Source: UBA11986 sp963734955
Lineage (GTDB): Bacteria > Bacteroidota > Ignavibacteria > UBA10030 > UBA6906
Direction of reading: 5' to 3'
Length of the DNA stretch: 64,000 bases
Assembly (NCBI GenBank): GCA_963734955.1
Contig: CAVTJO010000007.1
Coordinates: forward strand, 1-64,000
Within the stretch, counting starts at the first letter, position 1; each line of letters begins with the position of its first letter. Shown here piece by piece: positions 17,601 through 26,074 of the stretch. The notes under the pieces are model-generated. The model ran no database searches and was not told where the DNA came from. It was given only the letters and a program-made list of their open reading frames with translations. The position numbers were made by a program, and so were the translations under genes.

Positions 17601-17936
17601 ATCGCGACCGAGTGTAGCGGTGTAGGTCAGTCGTTTCGGGATACCCCCTTCTGAAGGCATCAGGTATACTTCGGTATTGCCATCGTACTGGCCGGTGAAT
17701 GCAATCCACTTGCCATCGGGGGAGAACCGCGCAAACATTTCGTAGCCAACGTCGTTTGTGAGCTTGCGTGCAACACCGCCGGAAGCTGCAACGGTATACA
17801 AATCTCCTGCATACGAAAAAACTATCTGGTTGCCGTGGATAGCTGGGAACCGAAGCAGGCGTGTTTCCTCCTGGGCGGACAAAACCAACGGAATAAACAG
17901 CATGCACAGAAACAACAAAGTACGGGAATAGCGCAT
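14667..17936 (-). CDS. Tricorn-protease homologue (S41 family, beta-propeller)
   Basis: Exported protease of 1089 residues. It has a signal peptide (1-22, ending VLSAQ), then a propeller of repeated WSPDGKWIAY-type blades through about residue 560. A Lys/Glu-rich linker (about 590-625) leads to the catalytic part. There a PDZ-like segment with DIGVDAHEGDYIIAVDGKPT is followed by VDVRGNGGG and DEFSASDGD, the latter holding the nucleophile Ser of the tricorn family. His in LGHTYVGGG and Glu in IEGHGVDPD fit the rest of the catalytic set. Known relatives degrade peptides made by other proteases. The start at 17936 has AAAGGA upstream. It is followed by a clear terminator and stands alone. Confidence 0.9.
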   Translation of the reverse strand: MRYSRTLLFLCMLFIPLVLSAQEETRLLRFPAIHGNQIVFSYAGDLYTVAASGGVARKLTNDVGYEMFARFSPDGKWIAFTGQYDGNTEVYLMPSEGGIPKRLTYTATLGRDDVSDRMGPNNIVMTWRDDKTIVYRSRRIEHNDFIGQLFLASVDGGIPEQLPLPRGGFCSYSPDGKKLAYNRVFREFRTWKRYRGGQADDIWIYDFETKSLTNVTDNPAQDIIPMWSGNKIYFASDRDDIKKMNLYVYDLTSKETKKLTNFTEFDVKFPSLGDNAIVFENGGYIYKLDLATEQAQKVPISIDEDLAIGRGGLKDVSKEITNFEIAPDGSRALFGARGDVFTVPEKNGNTRDITKTPGVHERNSKWSPDGKWIAYVSDASGEDEVWIQAQDGGNPPVQLTKNGDTYKYQTLWSPDSKKIMWSDKKLRLQYVDVDSKEITTVAQATAWEISDYNWSPDSKWIAYAKPEEKRTTTIQLYSLDKKETYEVTNGWFESYQPAFSSDGKYLFFVSDRTFTPRFDGLELNANFNDLSKIYLITLAKDTKSPFAPKSDEVKVKKEEKEGPKKEEEKDKKKEEPKVVVKVDVAGLQNRIASLPTDPGNYRNLESVGDKLYYVRNSVKDEKAKLYFYDLDKLKETELGEFNGFEISADGKKMLVGGGGTFSIIDLPTSKIDAKEHLNLSDMKVNLDRRAEWNQIYNECWRQMRDFFYAPNMNGVDWPKMRDRYAQLLPYVNHRADLTYIIGELIGELNLGHTYVGGGDYPKPERIQQGLLGATLERDPASKYYRIVKILKGENWYKSVRSPLTDIGVDAHEGDYIIAVDGKPTNTMNDIYESLVNTADKQVTLTLNSSPKEAGSHTTVVIPTSDEHDLYYYNWVQDNIEKVSKATDGKVGYIHIPDMGTGGLVEFVKYFYPQLRKEGLIVDVRGNGGGFVSPIIAERLRRAIVFIDKARNAAITLDPGAMILGPKVMLEDEFSASDGDIVAYRFKKYKLGPVIGKRTWGGVTGIRGTLPLLDGGFLNRPEFSRYDTEGKSWVIEGHGVDPDIYVDNDPAREYAGIDDQLNKAIEVIKDEMKKNPVNLPPPPPYPDKSK

Positions 17937-18080
17937 TGTAAATCCTTTCAGGAAGTTGAAAGAGGTGTGATTGGACACTCTGTTATACGGGGAAAGTGCG
18001 TGTGGGATTCAACTTAGAAAGAATGGGGTGGAGATTCAAGTAGATTTGCAGCGAGTAGTGACGAAATGGCTCTTGAATAA

Positions 18081-18167
18081 CCCGTCCTTTCAGGACTTTG
18101 GTGAAGGAGCCGTGGTTATGCAGCGGGCTTTGCCTTCGGTTGAAGTGTCCGACCACTTCAGGGTTGC
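18081..18167. repeat. REP-like repeat unit A, left copy
   Basis: It matches the unit at 18797-18884: both start with a CCTTTCAGG-type segment, contain GCTTTGCC(C/T)TCGGTTGAAG and end CTTCAGGGT. The centre forms a small hairpin that is imperfect in this copy. Confidence 0.75.
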
Positions 18168-18190
18168 CACAGTTCCATTACGTCTCAGAT

Positions 18191-18280
18191 CTCACCCCGA
18201 AGGGGTGAAGTACTTTAAGGGTTGAGGTGCCACCCAACCCTCCAAGCCGGTTTCCTGGGAGAAACCTTGAAAGTGTGACA
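18191..18280. repeat. REP-like repeat unit B, left copy
   Basis: It starts CTCACCCCGAAGGGGTGA, a hairpin with arms CACCCC and GGGGTG, and continues with a second hairpin-like GTTGAGGTGCCACCCAAC. It matches unit B at 19002-19094. Confidence 0.75.
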
Positions 18281-18339
18281 TCGATCTGGAACTTACTCCC
18301 GATCCCAGCTTCTCGTCATCGCAGGCAGCACTCCCACCA

Positions 18340-18795
18340 TCAATCCCAAACGTATCGCTCATCGTAGCTGACATCGTATGCATTGAGCAACGATCTGAAC
18401 TCATCCTGAAATGTCTTCTGACGATGATGCTCCTCCTGACTTTGGATGTAGCTTCGCACCCGTTCCACATCAGATTGGCTGACTGAGAAGACTCCGTATC
18501 CGCTCTGCCAGGCAAACTTCCTCAACACCGCCCCTTTTGTCTTCACCCATTTCGAAGAGCTGCTCTTGATCTTGCCTATCACCTCAGAGACGGGGATGTT
18601 CTTCGAAAGGATGGCGAGGATATGGGTGTGGTCTGCCGGACCACCGACGCTGAGGACAGGGCAGTCGAGCTCATTGAGCGTTCCCCCAAGATACGCGTGC
18701 ATCTCTTTCCGTGTGTCGGGTGTTCTGAGGAAGGGGAAGCGGTTCTTTGTTGAGAAGACGATGTGGATGTAGATCTTTGCAAGTGACTGTGGCAT
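18340..18795 (-). mobile_element. tnpA: REP-associated / IS200-like transposase
   Basis: HUH tyrosine transposase of 151 residues (Y1_Tnp family), full length. The opening AKIYIHIVFSTKNRFPFL and the motif ADHTHILAIL, holding the two metal-binding His, are characteristic. The catalytic Tyr is probably in VRSYIQSQEEHH. Such enzymes cut single-stranded DNA at hairpins. The gene is framed by two copies of each of two hairpin-rich repeats in the order A, B, gene, A, B, as in REP-associated transposases. There is no frameshift, so it may be active. Confidence 0.88.
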
Positions 18796-18796
18796 A

Positions 18797-18884
18797 TATC
18801 ACCCTTTCAGGGTTCTGGTGCGGAGTGTGTGGTTACGACCGAGGGCTTTGCCCTCGGTTGAAGTATCCGACCCCTTCAGGGTCA
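18797..18884. repeat. REP-like repeat unit A, right copy
   Basis: It contains the perfect hairpin CGAGGGC-TTT-GCCCTCG at 18840-18856, followed by GTTGAAGTATCCGACCCC. It corresponds to unit A at 18081-18167 in the same orientation. Confidence 0.78.
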
Positions 18885-19001
18885 GTATTTTCGGTGATCA
18901 AGACCGTTCAGCTTTGTTATGCGGTCATATGTGTCTGGACTCGCGCCTTCGCTTGATATCCGACCATCATGATCGCTACATATTCAGTTAAACTTTTCAC
19001 A

Positions 19002-19094
19002 CTCACCCCGAAGGGGTGAGATATTCTACCAGGGTTGGGGCGTAGCCCCAACCCAATATCCAGGCTGGATGCAGAAAGCCCTGAAAGGGCGACG
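19002..19094. repeat. REP-like repeat unit B, right copy
   Basis: It starts with the CACCCC/GGGGTG hairpin and contains the perfect hairpin GTTGGGGC-GTA-GCCCCAAC, then CCCTGAAAGGGCGAC. It corresponds to unit B at 18191-18280 in the same orientation. Confidence 0.78.
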
Positions 19095-19174
19095 TCAGAA
19101 ACTTCGTATATGAACAAATGAAGAAACCCTCCCCATGACCTGGAGAGGGTTTCCGCGGATACAGCCAAGGGGAG

Positions 19175-20617
19175 TCAGGCCTGTGCCTTACCGTTGCCCT
19201 TTGATTGAAGGTACTTGTGGATTGCCTCCGCAGCAATCTTTCCATCCCGCATGGCGAGAATCACCGTTGCTCCACCGCGGGCAAGGTCGCCCCCGGCGAA
19301 CACCCCGGGCCTGCTGGTTGCTTGAACATCATCGACTACCACGACGCCCTTCTTGCCGGTGTTCAGTCCGGGTGTGGTTGACTGAACGATCGGGTTTGGT
19401 GACTGACCAACTGCTTCCACCACTGTTTGAACTGGCAAAACAAATTCAGAGCCCTTGATCGGCACAGGCTTGCGGCGTCCCGATTCGTCCGGTTCGCCGA
19501 GCTCCATTCGTAAGCACTCGATGCCCGACACCCAGTTGTTGCCATCGTTCAGGATGCGAATCGGATTGGTAAGAAGATGGAACTCAATTCCTTCTTCTTC
19601 TGCATGATGAACCTCTTCGAGACGTGCGGGCATCTCGTTTCGTGAGCGCCGGTAGATCAGATATGCCTTCTCAGCGCCAAGCCGCTTGGATGTCCTGACG
19701 GCATCCATGGCCGTGTTCCCTCCCCCAATCACCGCCACTTCCTTTCCGACTCTGATGGGAGTATCATAGTCCGGGAACCGATATGCTTTCATCAAGTTGA
19801 CGCGTGTCAGAAACTCGTTTGCTGAGTATACACCGCTCAGGTTCTCTCCGGGAATCCCCATGAACGTAGGAGTACCAGCACCGGTCCCGAGGAAGATAGC
19901 GCTGAATCCCCACTCTCCGAACAGTTCATCGATTGTCGCCGTCCTGCCAACAAGGAAGTTCGTGTAAATCTCCACACCCAATGCCTTGACGCGATTGACC
20001 TCAACGTCGAGTATGTTCCGCGGTAACCGGAATTCCGGAATTCCATAGCGCAAGACGCCCCCAACTGCGTGAAGTGCTTCAAACACAGTAACTTTGTATC
20101 CCATCTTCGCCAGCTCCGCCGCGCAGGTCAAACCGGATGGCCCGGCCCCAACGATCGCCACTTTCTCCGCGCGGTGCTCGAGAACAACAGGAGCGACAAA
20201 CAGGTCATGCTGTATTTCATAGTCTGCAACGAAGCGCTCGAGCTTGCCAATTGCAACGGATGGATGCTTCCTGCCCATCGTGCACACCGACTCGCACTGT
20301 TCCTCCTGCGGGCACACGCGTCCGCAGATTGCGGGCAGGTAGTTTGTTTCCCTGATCTTGTTGACCGCACCGACAAAGTCCTTCTGCATCACCAGCTGTA
20401 CGAAACTTCGGATGTCGACGTTCACGGGACAACCCGGGATACAAACAGGATCCTTGCATTCAAGGCACCGCGTGGATTCGGTGAAGGCCCGTTCTTCATC
20501 AAGTCCCCATGAAACTTCTTCGAAGTTGTGTGCACGGACTTGAGGTTCCTGTTCGATCGACGCCTGACGGGGAATCTTCATACGCTCGGAGGGTTTCAAC
20601 GGGTTGATCGCGCTCAT
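19175..20617 (-). CDS. NfnB/GltD-like NADPH oxidoreductase (transhydrogenase beta-type subunit)
   Basis: Flavo-iron-sulfur protein of 480 residues of the glutamate-synthase small-subunit family, here the large subunit of an NfnAB/SudAB-type enzyme. The N-terminal cysteine sets CLECKDPVCIPGCP (about 51-64) and CGRVCPQEEQCESVC bind two [4Fe-4S] clusters. AIVGAGPSGLTCAAEL (about 153-168) and AVIGGGNTAMDAVR bind FAD and NADPH. The partner NfnA lies directly upstream with an ATGA overlap. Such pairs couple NADH, NADPH and ferredoxin by electron bifurcation, or act as sulfide dehydrogenase; sequence alone does not separate these. A glutamate synthase large subunit is absent nearby, which favours Nfn. 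Confidence 0.88.
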   Translation of the reverse strand: MSAINPLKPSERMKIPRQASIEQEPQVRAHNFEEVSWGLDEERAFTESTRCLECKDPVCIPGCPVNVDIRSFVQLVMQKDFVGAVNKIRETNYLPAICGRVCPQEEQCESVCTMGRKHPSVAIGKLERFVADYEIQHDLFVAPVVLEHRAEKVAIVGAGPSGLTCAAELAKMGYKVTVFEALHAVGGVLRYGIPEFRLPRNILDVEVNRVKALGVEIYTNFLVGRTATIDELFGEWGFSAIFLGTGAGTPTFMGIPGENLSGVYSANEFLTRVNLMKAYRFPDYDTPIRVGKEVAVIGGGNTAMDAVRTSKRLGAEKAYLIYRRSRNEMPARLEEVHHAEEEGIEFHLLTNPIRILNDGNNWVSGIECLRMELGEPDESGRRKPVPIKGSEFVLPVQTVVEAVGQSPNPIVQSTTPGLNTGKKGVVVVDDVQATSRPGVFAGGDLARGGATVILAMRDGKIAAEAIHKYLQSKGNGKAQA

Positions 20618-21471
20618 GCTGCCACCTCCTTCGCGCAGCCACAGGAGCCATTGTGCTCATAAAGGGAGAGCGACGTCTTTTCAGCATCAACGTATGTCCG
20701 GTTGCGCATGATCAGCTCGTCAAAGTCCACCTTGTGTCCATCGAACTCCGGACCGTCCACACATGCGAACTTCATTTTTCCATCGACGGTTACTCTGCAA
20801 CCACCGCACATCCCCGTGCCGTCAACCATCACTGCGTTTAGGCTGACGAACGTTTTCTTGCCAAACCCTTTCGTGAGGTTCGAGACCGCCTTCATCATCG
20901 GGAGTGGACCGATCGCATAGACGGCAGTGATCTGAGGATTGGTGGTGAGGATCTCCTTCAACGCGTCCGTGACAAAACCCTTTCTTCCCATACGACCCAT
21001 CGTCGGTGGTGACAACAATGTGGTTCGAACAGTCGGTCATCTCATTCTCGAGGATGATCAGATCCTTCGATCGGGCACCAATGACGGTGTGAATGGTATT
21101 CCCGGCTGCTTGCAACGCCTTGGTAATCGGATAAAGCTCCGCGGTTCCTACGCCACCGCCCACGCATGCAACAACCTTGCCTTCGAGGATTGGAGTCGGG
21201 TTGCCCAGTGGTCCGGCTACATCGGCCAGCGCATCGCCGGCTTTCTTTGTCGCCAGGAGCCTTGTTGTTTTGCCGATGGACTGCACGATGAGGGTAATGG
21301 TGCCGTGAGCTGCGTCGCTGTCGACAATCGTCAGCGGGATGCGTTCGCCGGTATCGTCGACTCGAATGATCACGAAGTTGCCGGGAAGACGCTTCCTGGC
21401 AACAAACGGAGCCTGATCACGAACTTGGTAATGGTTGGTGCAAGAACCGATTTGTGGACGATGGGATACAC
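20614..21471 (-). CDS. NfnA-like ferredoxin:NADP oxidoreductase subunit (two frameshifts)
   Basis: Small subunit of the NfnAB/SudAB pair, about 285 residues after correction. The N-terminal frame gives VYPIVHKSVLAPTITKFVI. The middle frame gives GERIPLTIVDSD and the NAD-binding VVACVGGGVGTAELYPITKA. The C-terminal frame gives MCGGCRVTVDGKMKFACVDG and CGCAKE, supplying the [2Fe-2S] cysteines. The first switch is near 21415 (one base missing) and the second near 20980 (one extra base beside a T4 run). The GTG start at 21471 follows AGGAGG. The 3' end overlaps nfnB by four bases, confirming the reading frame there. Confidence 0.87.
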
Positions 21472-21542
21472 TACTGCCTCCTGAGTTTTGCTCCGGTCTT
21501 CATGGCAAGCGACATGCCAGCGATGACACGCTCGAATCAACA

Positions 21543-22430
21543 TCAAATGGGGGAAGACACTGGCGGAAAGGTGGAGCATGCCGAGGTGTTGAAATTCTCA
21601 AATGCGATAGATGCGGTTGTCGCTTTTGAATCAATTTGTGGCTGAGGACTTGCGTGTCGGGCGGTCAAGTAGTAGACATGTTCCTTCGGGACCAGCGTAT
21701 CAAAGATCTCCTCGTTGTGGGAAATCAAAAGGATACCCTTGCCTGACTGTTGCTTCTTTCGTCAGCATCGCAAGCACCTTTGTCGTGCTTTCAAAGTCGA
21801 GTCCGTTGAGCGGCTCATCAAGAATCAGGATGTCTGTGTCGAGAAACAGTCCACGCAAGAGATTGATCCGCTGCTTCTGGCCGCCGCTCAATGTGTCCAC
21901 CTGCTTGTTCAGGAACTCGTCGCTGATCTCAACATCAAACAATTCCTGCAATGCTCTCCTGATCTCCTCACGCGTGATCCGCTTCTTTACAGGAAGTCCC
22001 CGGAATGTTTCCTCGACAGTTGACCGCGGGTTGAGTGCTTCATCGGCATGCTGGAAGACCATCGTCATCTTTTTCCCCCAAATGTGTCGTTGCCAGAAAT
22101 GTCGTGGTGTTCCTCTCTGTGATTACCATTCCGTCAAGCGCAATCTCCAAGTCGTTCACCATGGATCAATCCCATTATCATCTTCACGATCGTTGTTTTG
22201 CCTGTTCCGCTTGGAGCTTTCAGATACACGAGCGTTCCGGGAAATATCTCCAAAGGGCAGATCTCAGCTCCTTCCGGATCTCTTGAAATTGTAAGTCGTA
22301 GACCAAAGACCTCCGCGCCACTTTCTACGCGTAACAATGGCTTCGTTGAATGTGGGGTTGCTGGAATCGAAGCAGGCTCTCGTTGTTGATCCAACCAGCG
22401 CAGATATGTTGCTGCTTTAAAATCTGTCAA
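21543..22430 (-). pseudogene. Opp-like ABC transporter ATPase, second copy (three frameshifts)
   Basis: ATPase of about 294 residues when corrected. KAPSGTGKTTIVKMIMGLIHG is the Walker A segment; LSGGQKQRINLLRGL is the signature; ILILDEPLNGLDFEST is Walker B; LISHNEEIFDTL is the H-loop. The frame switches are near 22150, 22072 and 21725. Each is explained by one extra base. All catalytic motifs are intact between the switches and no in-frame stop interrupts them. The TTG start at 22430 overlaps the end of the preceding ATPase. The operon continues 70 bases on to nfnA. Confidence 0.82.
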
Positions 22431-23163
22431 TGCCAGCCCGCGTGCCGTGAAGACTTATTTCCTTGAATGATACGCGGTCGAGAAGATCAGAATAAGATCT
22501 GGTCACCTCGCTGACCATGGAGTAGTCATGCGTAATCAGCAGGATTGTCAGGTTGTGCTGTCGGACTCGTTTGAAGAGTAGCGACAGAAAAATATCGCGA
22601 AGATGGTTGTCGAGGCTTCCGGTGGGCTCATCGAAGACGAACATCGTATGGGGGTTACGCAATCCGGATCGAAACAGAAGATCCATTTTCTTGAGAGCCA
22701 TCAGCAGAAAGACGCGCTGCTTCTCTCCGCCGCTGGGACGGTACGGCTTCGGGTATACTTCAAGCAATTTCCTGATTCCATCTGCATCTGTTCCTTCCCA
22801 AAGGCGCTCAAGTAATTCTGTGGGTCCGAGGATTGTGACAGGCTTCCTTCGTTTACCTGTGCTTCCAATGACAAAAGGGGATTCAGATGCGATGAGGGCT
22901 CTTGAAACACATAGAAGCTATTCTCCTTGATCAGTTTCGTTTCGGGTCTTGCGAGGTATGTCTCGTACGGCTCATTGTTGATGGTAATGGTGAATTCGTT
23001 GGGGTCAAGCAGTCCGTAGATGGCGCGGGCAATGAGAGACTTCCCGATTCCCGATTCTCCAAACAAGAACGTAGTCCGATCCAGGGGAATTCGGAAATCC
23101 CGGATACTTACCAACAGTGCGTTCGGGTGTGGCAATGCGTATGTCGAAGCTGAGTTCAGTCAT
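22417..23163 (-). pseudogene. Opp-like ABC transporter ATPase, first copy (two frameshifts)
   Basis: ATPase of about 248 residues when corrected, short for OppD (about 320) but normal for minimal peptide/nickel-type ATPases. The Walker A FLFGESGIGKSLIARAIYG, signature PSGGEKQRVFLLMAL, Walker B MFVFDEPTGSLDN and H-loop LLITHDYSMVSEV are all present. One extra base near 23130 and one missing base near 22750 account for the broken frame. The start at 23163 abuts the stop of the upstream permease. The second ATPase overlaps its 3' end. Confidence 0.82.
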
Positions 23164-23166
23164 CTC

Positions 23167-24030
23167 CTAAAGATGGAATCGCTTTACCAAGCCGTTGGAA
23201 ATCTTGTAGATGCACACGAGCGAAAACACGATGGCAAACGCGACGCTGACTCCCTGGAGGTGCTCGAAGAAGAGAGACGGCACATTCGCCAGGTTCGGGA
23301 AGATCGTTCCGATAGCAAGGATGTCCTGCTTGCTGTCCAGTTTTGCAAGGAGGTTGCCGAGTGTTACCGGGAAATTGCTGAGGCTGACATCTGTAGACAG
23401 ACCGACGGAAACGATGAAGTCGATGCTGCACTGCAGGAAGATTGCAGCACCAAAGATGGACACGAGCTTGTGGAGGAGGTGAGCCCGGCTGTTCTTCCAC
23501 AGGATTTCCCGGTTGATGATTCTGCCTTCCTTGATCCCGCAACACAACATTGCTTGAAAGAAATCCAATCTGTTGTAGTACGCTATTCGCTCCCTGATCA
23601 GGTCCACCACCTCCAGAAACACAAACACGCTGATGACAAAGGCCATCCACACAATCTGAGAAAGATGACTCTGAAGGATCTCCTGTTCAATGAAGATCGT
23701 GAGGATGATGTATCCGATAAGAATGCCGACGATCTGTGGAATGGAACGGATGATATTCAGGAGAAACGTGAAGAAGAGGTATAAGGGGCGGCGTCGCGTG
23801 TCAAGAAAGTACAATCCCACTCCGAAAACCCATCCGAGCACCAGGGAGAACAGAACAACAAGAATCCCCGCAAGTGCCGTGTTGAGAAACGCTGATCTGA
23901 ATGAGCTCGAATGCAGGCCGGTTGAGAAACAGTGCATCCCACAAGCCTGCTCCCACAAGTCCCGTCAGCCAGATTGCAGCCAGAGGCTGTCGCTCTGCGT
24001 GTACCAACGGCGTGTGTTGGTTTTCTCTCC
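23167..24030 (-). CDS. Opp-like ABC transporter permease, OppC position (N-terminal frameshift)
   Basis: Inner-membrane permease. The intact part from 23958 has about five helices and the loop around FFQAMLCCGIKEGRIINREI, which holds the EAA-like cytoplasmic segment that contacts the ATPase. The N-terminal 40-45 residues, with QPLAAIWLTGLVGAGLWDAL as first helix, lie in another frame; one extra base near 23890 joins them. The exact start is unclear because no ATG with a ribosome site is seen. It lies between OppB and the ATPases. Confidence 0.78.
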
Positions 24031-24045
24031 ACTGCTCACGCCTTG

Positions 24046-25170
24046 TTATCGTACTTTCTGGATTCGATGATGGAACCAGCTGTCCACAACGATCTCCGTG
24101 GACTTGACGAGAAGGAACATTCCCAGAATGATACTCAGTACGACATCGTACTGCTTGTACAGGATGTTCTGCATCAGCTCGTAACCGAGATGGCCCTGGA
24201 TATTCAACGCCATCTCAATGATGATCAGTCCCGTGATGAGGAATGATGCGTGCTCCTTCAGGGTCGTGAGGAATTGGTAGCGGGCATTCACATAGATGTG
24301 TCGGAACACATGCGAGGACAACAAGACTCTTCGGGCGCACCACGGCCCGGTAAGGAATTCCATCCCGGCGTTCCCCACGCATACGAGTCGCTCAGGTTCT
24401 TGACGATCGCGGTCTCGACATATCCCTTGCGGCTTTCCGCCACCAGAAACGTGAAGAACTTGTTCGCGTAATTGACGAGCAGTCCGTTGGAGATAACACC
24501 GAGGATGATCATGAATATGAATGAATCAGTATCGATGCTGGATTTGATGGAGTATGCGATAACGTACGCCGGGGCAAACAGCACGGCGTAGGCCATACCC
24601 TTGAGCAGAGCCTTTGCGACGAGCGATAGCAACATGCAGATAGAAGGATGCATCCGCGGGCTGACGCTCCTCCCGCTTTCATACGATTGTAAGAATTCTG
24701 CAAGGTACGAGGCTCTGTTCTGCTTCATCCTGACAAAACGGAATATTGCCAGGCTCTGGGCAGCATGATAGCTGAATAGTCATGACGATGACATACATCA
24801 GGATAAACTGAACGTACATGGTGCCGAGCGTCGACAGTTTGCGCGCTCGAAAGACCCCGTTCCTCTCCGCCCGTCTTGTACGCGCGGTTCGTGAATTGTT
24901 CCTGCCGGAATTTCTGTATCGCCTGAACAAGGGAATCGTTCGCGGCTGGCGTGTCGGGGTGAAAGATGTTCAGCGTTTCCTTGAACAGAGCAGCGTGCAA
25001 GAGGATTTCCGAGGTCGATGGAATCGAGTTGCATGTAGGGTGTCTAGAGGTTCTTGATCGTTCGGCAAGGCGAGTGGCCTCGTTGTCTTCGCATCAGACA
25101 TGACAAGAACAATGAAGACAGAAGTCAGGACAAGAATGCTGAGCAGATGTTCGATGAGCTTTGACTTCAT
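24046..25170 (-). pseudogene. Opp-like ABC transporter permease, OppB position (about five frameshifts)
   Basis: Permease of about 373 residues when corrected. Segments in successive frames are MKSKLIEHLLSILVLTSVFI, NIFHPDTPAANDSLVQAIQK, MYVQFILMYVIVMTIQL, KGMAYAVLFAPAYVIAYSI with KGYVETAIVKNLSDSYAWG, and HASFLITGLIIIEMALNIQG. The last pieces hold the family's EAA-like loop and final helices. Four extra bases and one missing base restore a single frame. A large insert between the first helix and the rest (about residues 30-115), hydrophilic and probably periplasmic, is unusual for OppB. The start overlaps the preceding gene by four bases (ATGA). Confidence 0.75.
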
Positions 25171-26065
25171 CGATTTCGGATTTCTATTCTGCCCGGAGAG
25201 TGTATGACATGAAATTCCGATCCGAGCACGGTGTTTTCAATCTCATTGACCAGATAGAACGTGCTCTGCTCAAAGGCTTCGCCATCCGGATGCTCCCTGA
25301 AGGTAGCACAGCATCGCGTTACTCGAAGCCTCCACGCCCCATTGAGGTGGTGTGCTTGTTCTGGTGGGTTGTTGGTTGAAGAAATCGTACAGGCGGGCGA
25401 GCACACGATTCACTTCGGCAATCTGCGTCTCGATCTTGTGAACCATGAGAGGGGAGAGCGATGCATTCGATTGACGCAACCCGATTGACAACCCTCCACG
25501 TTCTGCCAGCTCTCTGTTTCGCTTGAAATCCACCCATCCATAAGAGAGAGGGCTGGTCAGCGTCTGACAATACGTGAGCTTCCCGTGACGGAATATTCTG
25601 AGGACCAGGTCACCCCGGGAAAGGTACGAGGTCGGGAATTCCTCGGGTGAGATTCGAACGGAGTTGTCTGTAAGGACCTCGAACAGTGTCGAGAAGGATG
25701 GTGGTGTTGGAGAAGATCCGTTCGTAGCCCAAAGGTGCCGGATCGGCTAAGCCGATTGTCTGAGTCTTTGAGGAGGAAAAAGGTCTGTCCGCCAACATCG
25801 ACCTGCATGCAGCGAGTGAACCCGTCGCCCAGCATGTCGTTTGCCTTGATGATTCTCATCGGGACAAAGGGAACGAGCAAACGCCGTTCCTGTGCCGTTG
25901 CCTCCTGCTGATACTTGTTGTAGACCTGAAGCCGGTCTACGTGTCTCGACTGATCAGAAAGTCGTCACCTGCCTTGGTATGCGTCGGGGCCGAGACACAA
26001 GAACAGACACACAACAGCCAGGCATTCGAGCAAGAAGCGCAGGCGACGTACAACCTCTTCATCAT
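25167..26065 (-). pseudogene. Unknown exported protein of the ABC operon (at least four frameshifts)
   Basis: Between the substrate-binding protein and OppB lies coding sequence for about 300 residues. It begins with MKRLYVACASCSNAWLLCV, a probable signal sequence. It continues through KYQQEATAQERR and MRIIKANDMLGDGFTRCMQV, then GGQTFFLLKDSDNRLADPAP, RIFSNTTILLDTV, and a helical tail containing KIETQIAEVNRVLARLYDFF. It ends with ENTVLGSEFHVIHSPGRIEI. The 3' end overlaps the OppB start by four bases, showing it is a real gene of the operon. I do not recognise the family. Confidence 0.6.
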
Positions 26066-26074
26066 CGCCGGCGC

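Larger units (their letters stand above)
17937..18339. other. Intergenic region with the left REP-like repeat pair
   Basis: About 400 bases without a gene. The left part contains the leader of the tricorn gene. The right part holds repeat units A1 and B1, described separately, before the transposase stop. Confidence 0.65.
18796..19174. other. Intergenic region with the right REP-like repeat pair
   Basis: About 380 bases without a gene. It contains repeat units A2 and B2 and ends at the stop codon of the nfnB-like gene. Confidence 0.65.

Noticed and set aside
19175..21471. Glutamate synthase
   Set aside because: The small-subunit-like gene is paired with an NfnA-like partner, and no large glutamate synthase subunit is nearby.
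23020..23784. Open frame of about 250 codons on the plus strand
   Set aside because: It is antisense to the OppC-like permease and the start of the ATPase, and encodes no recognisable protein.
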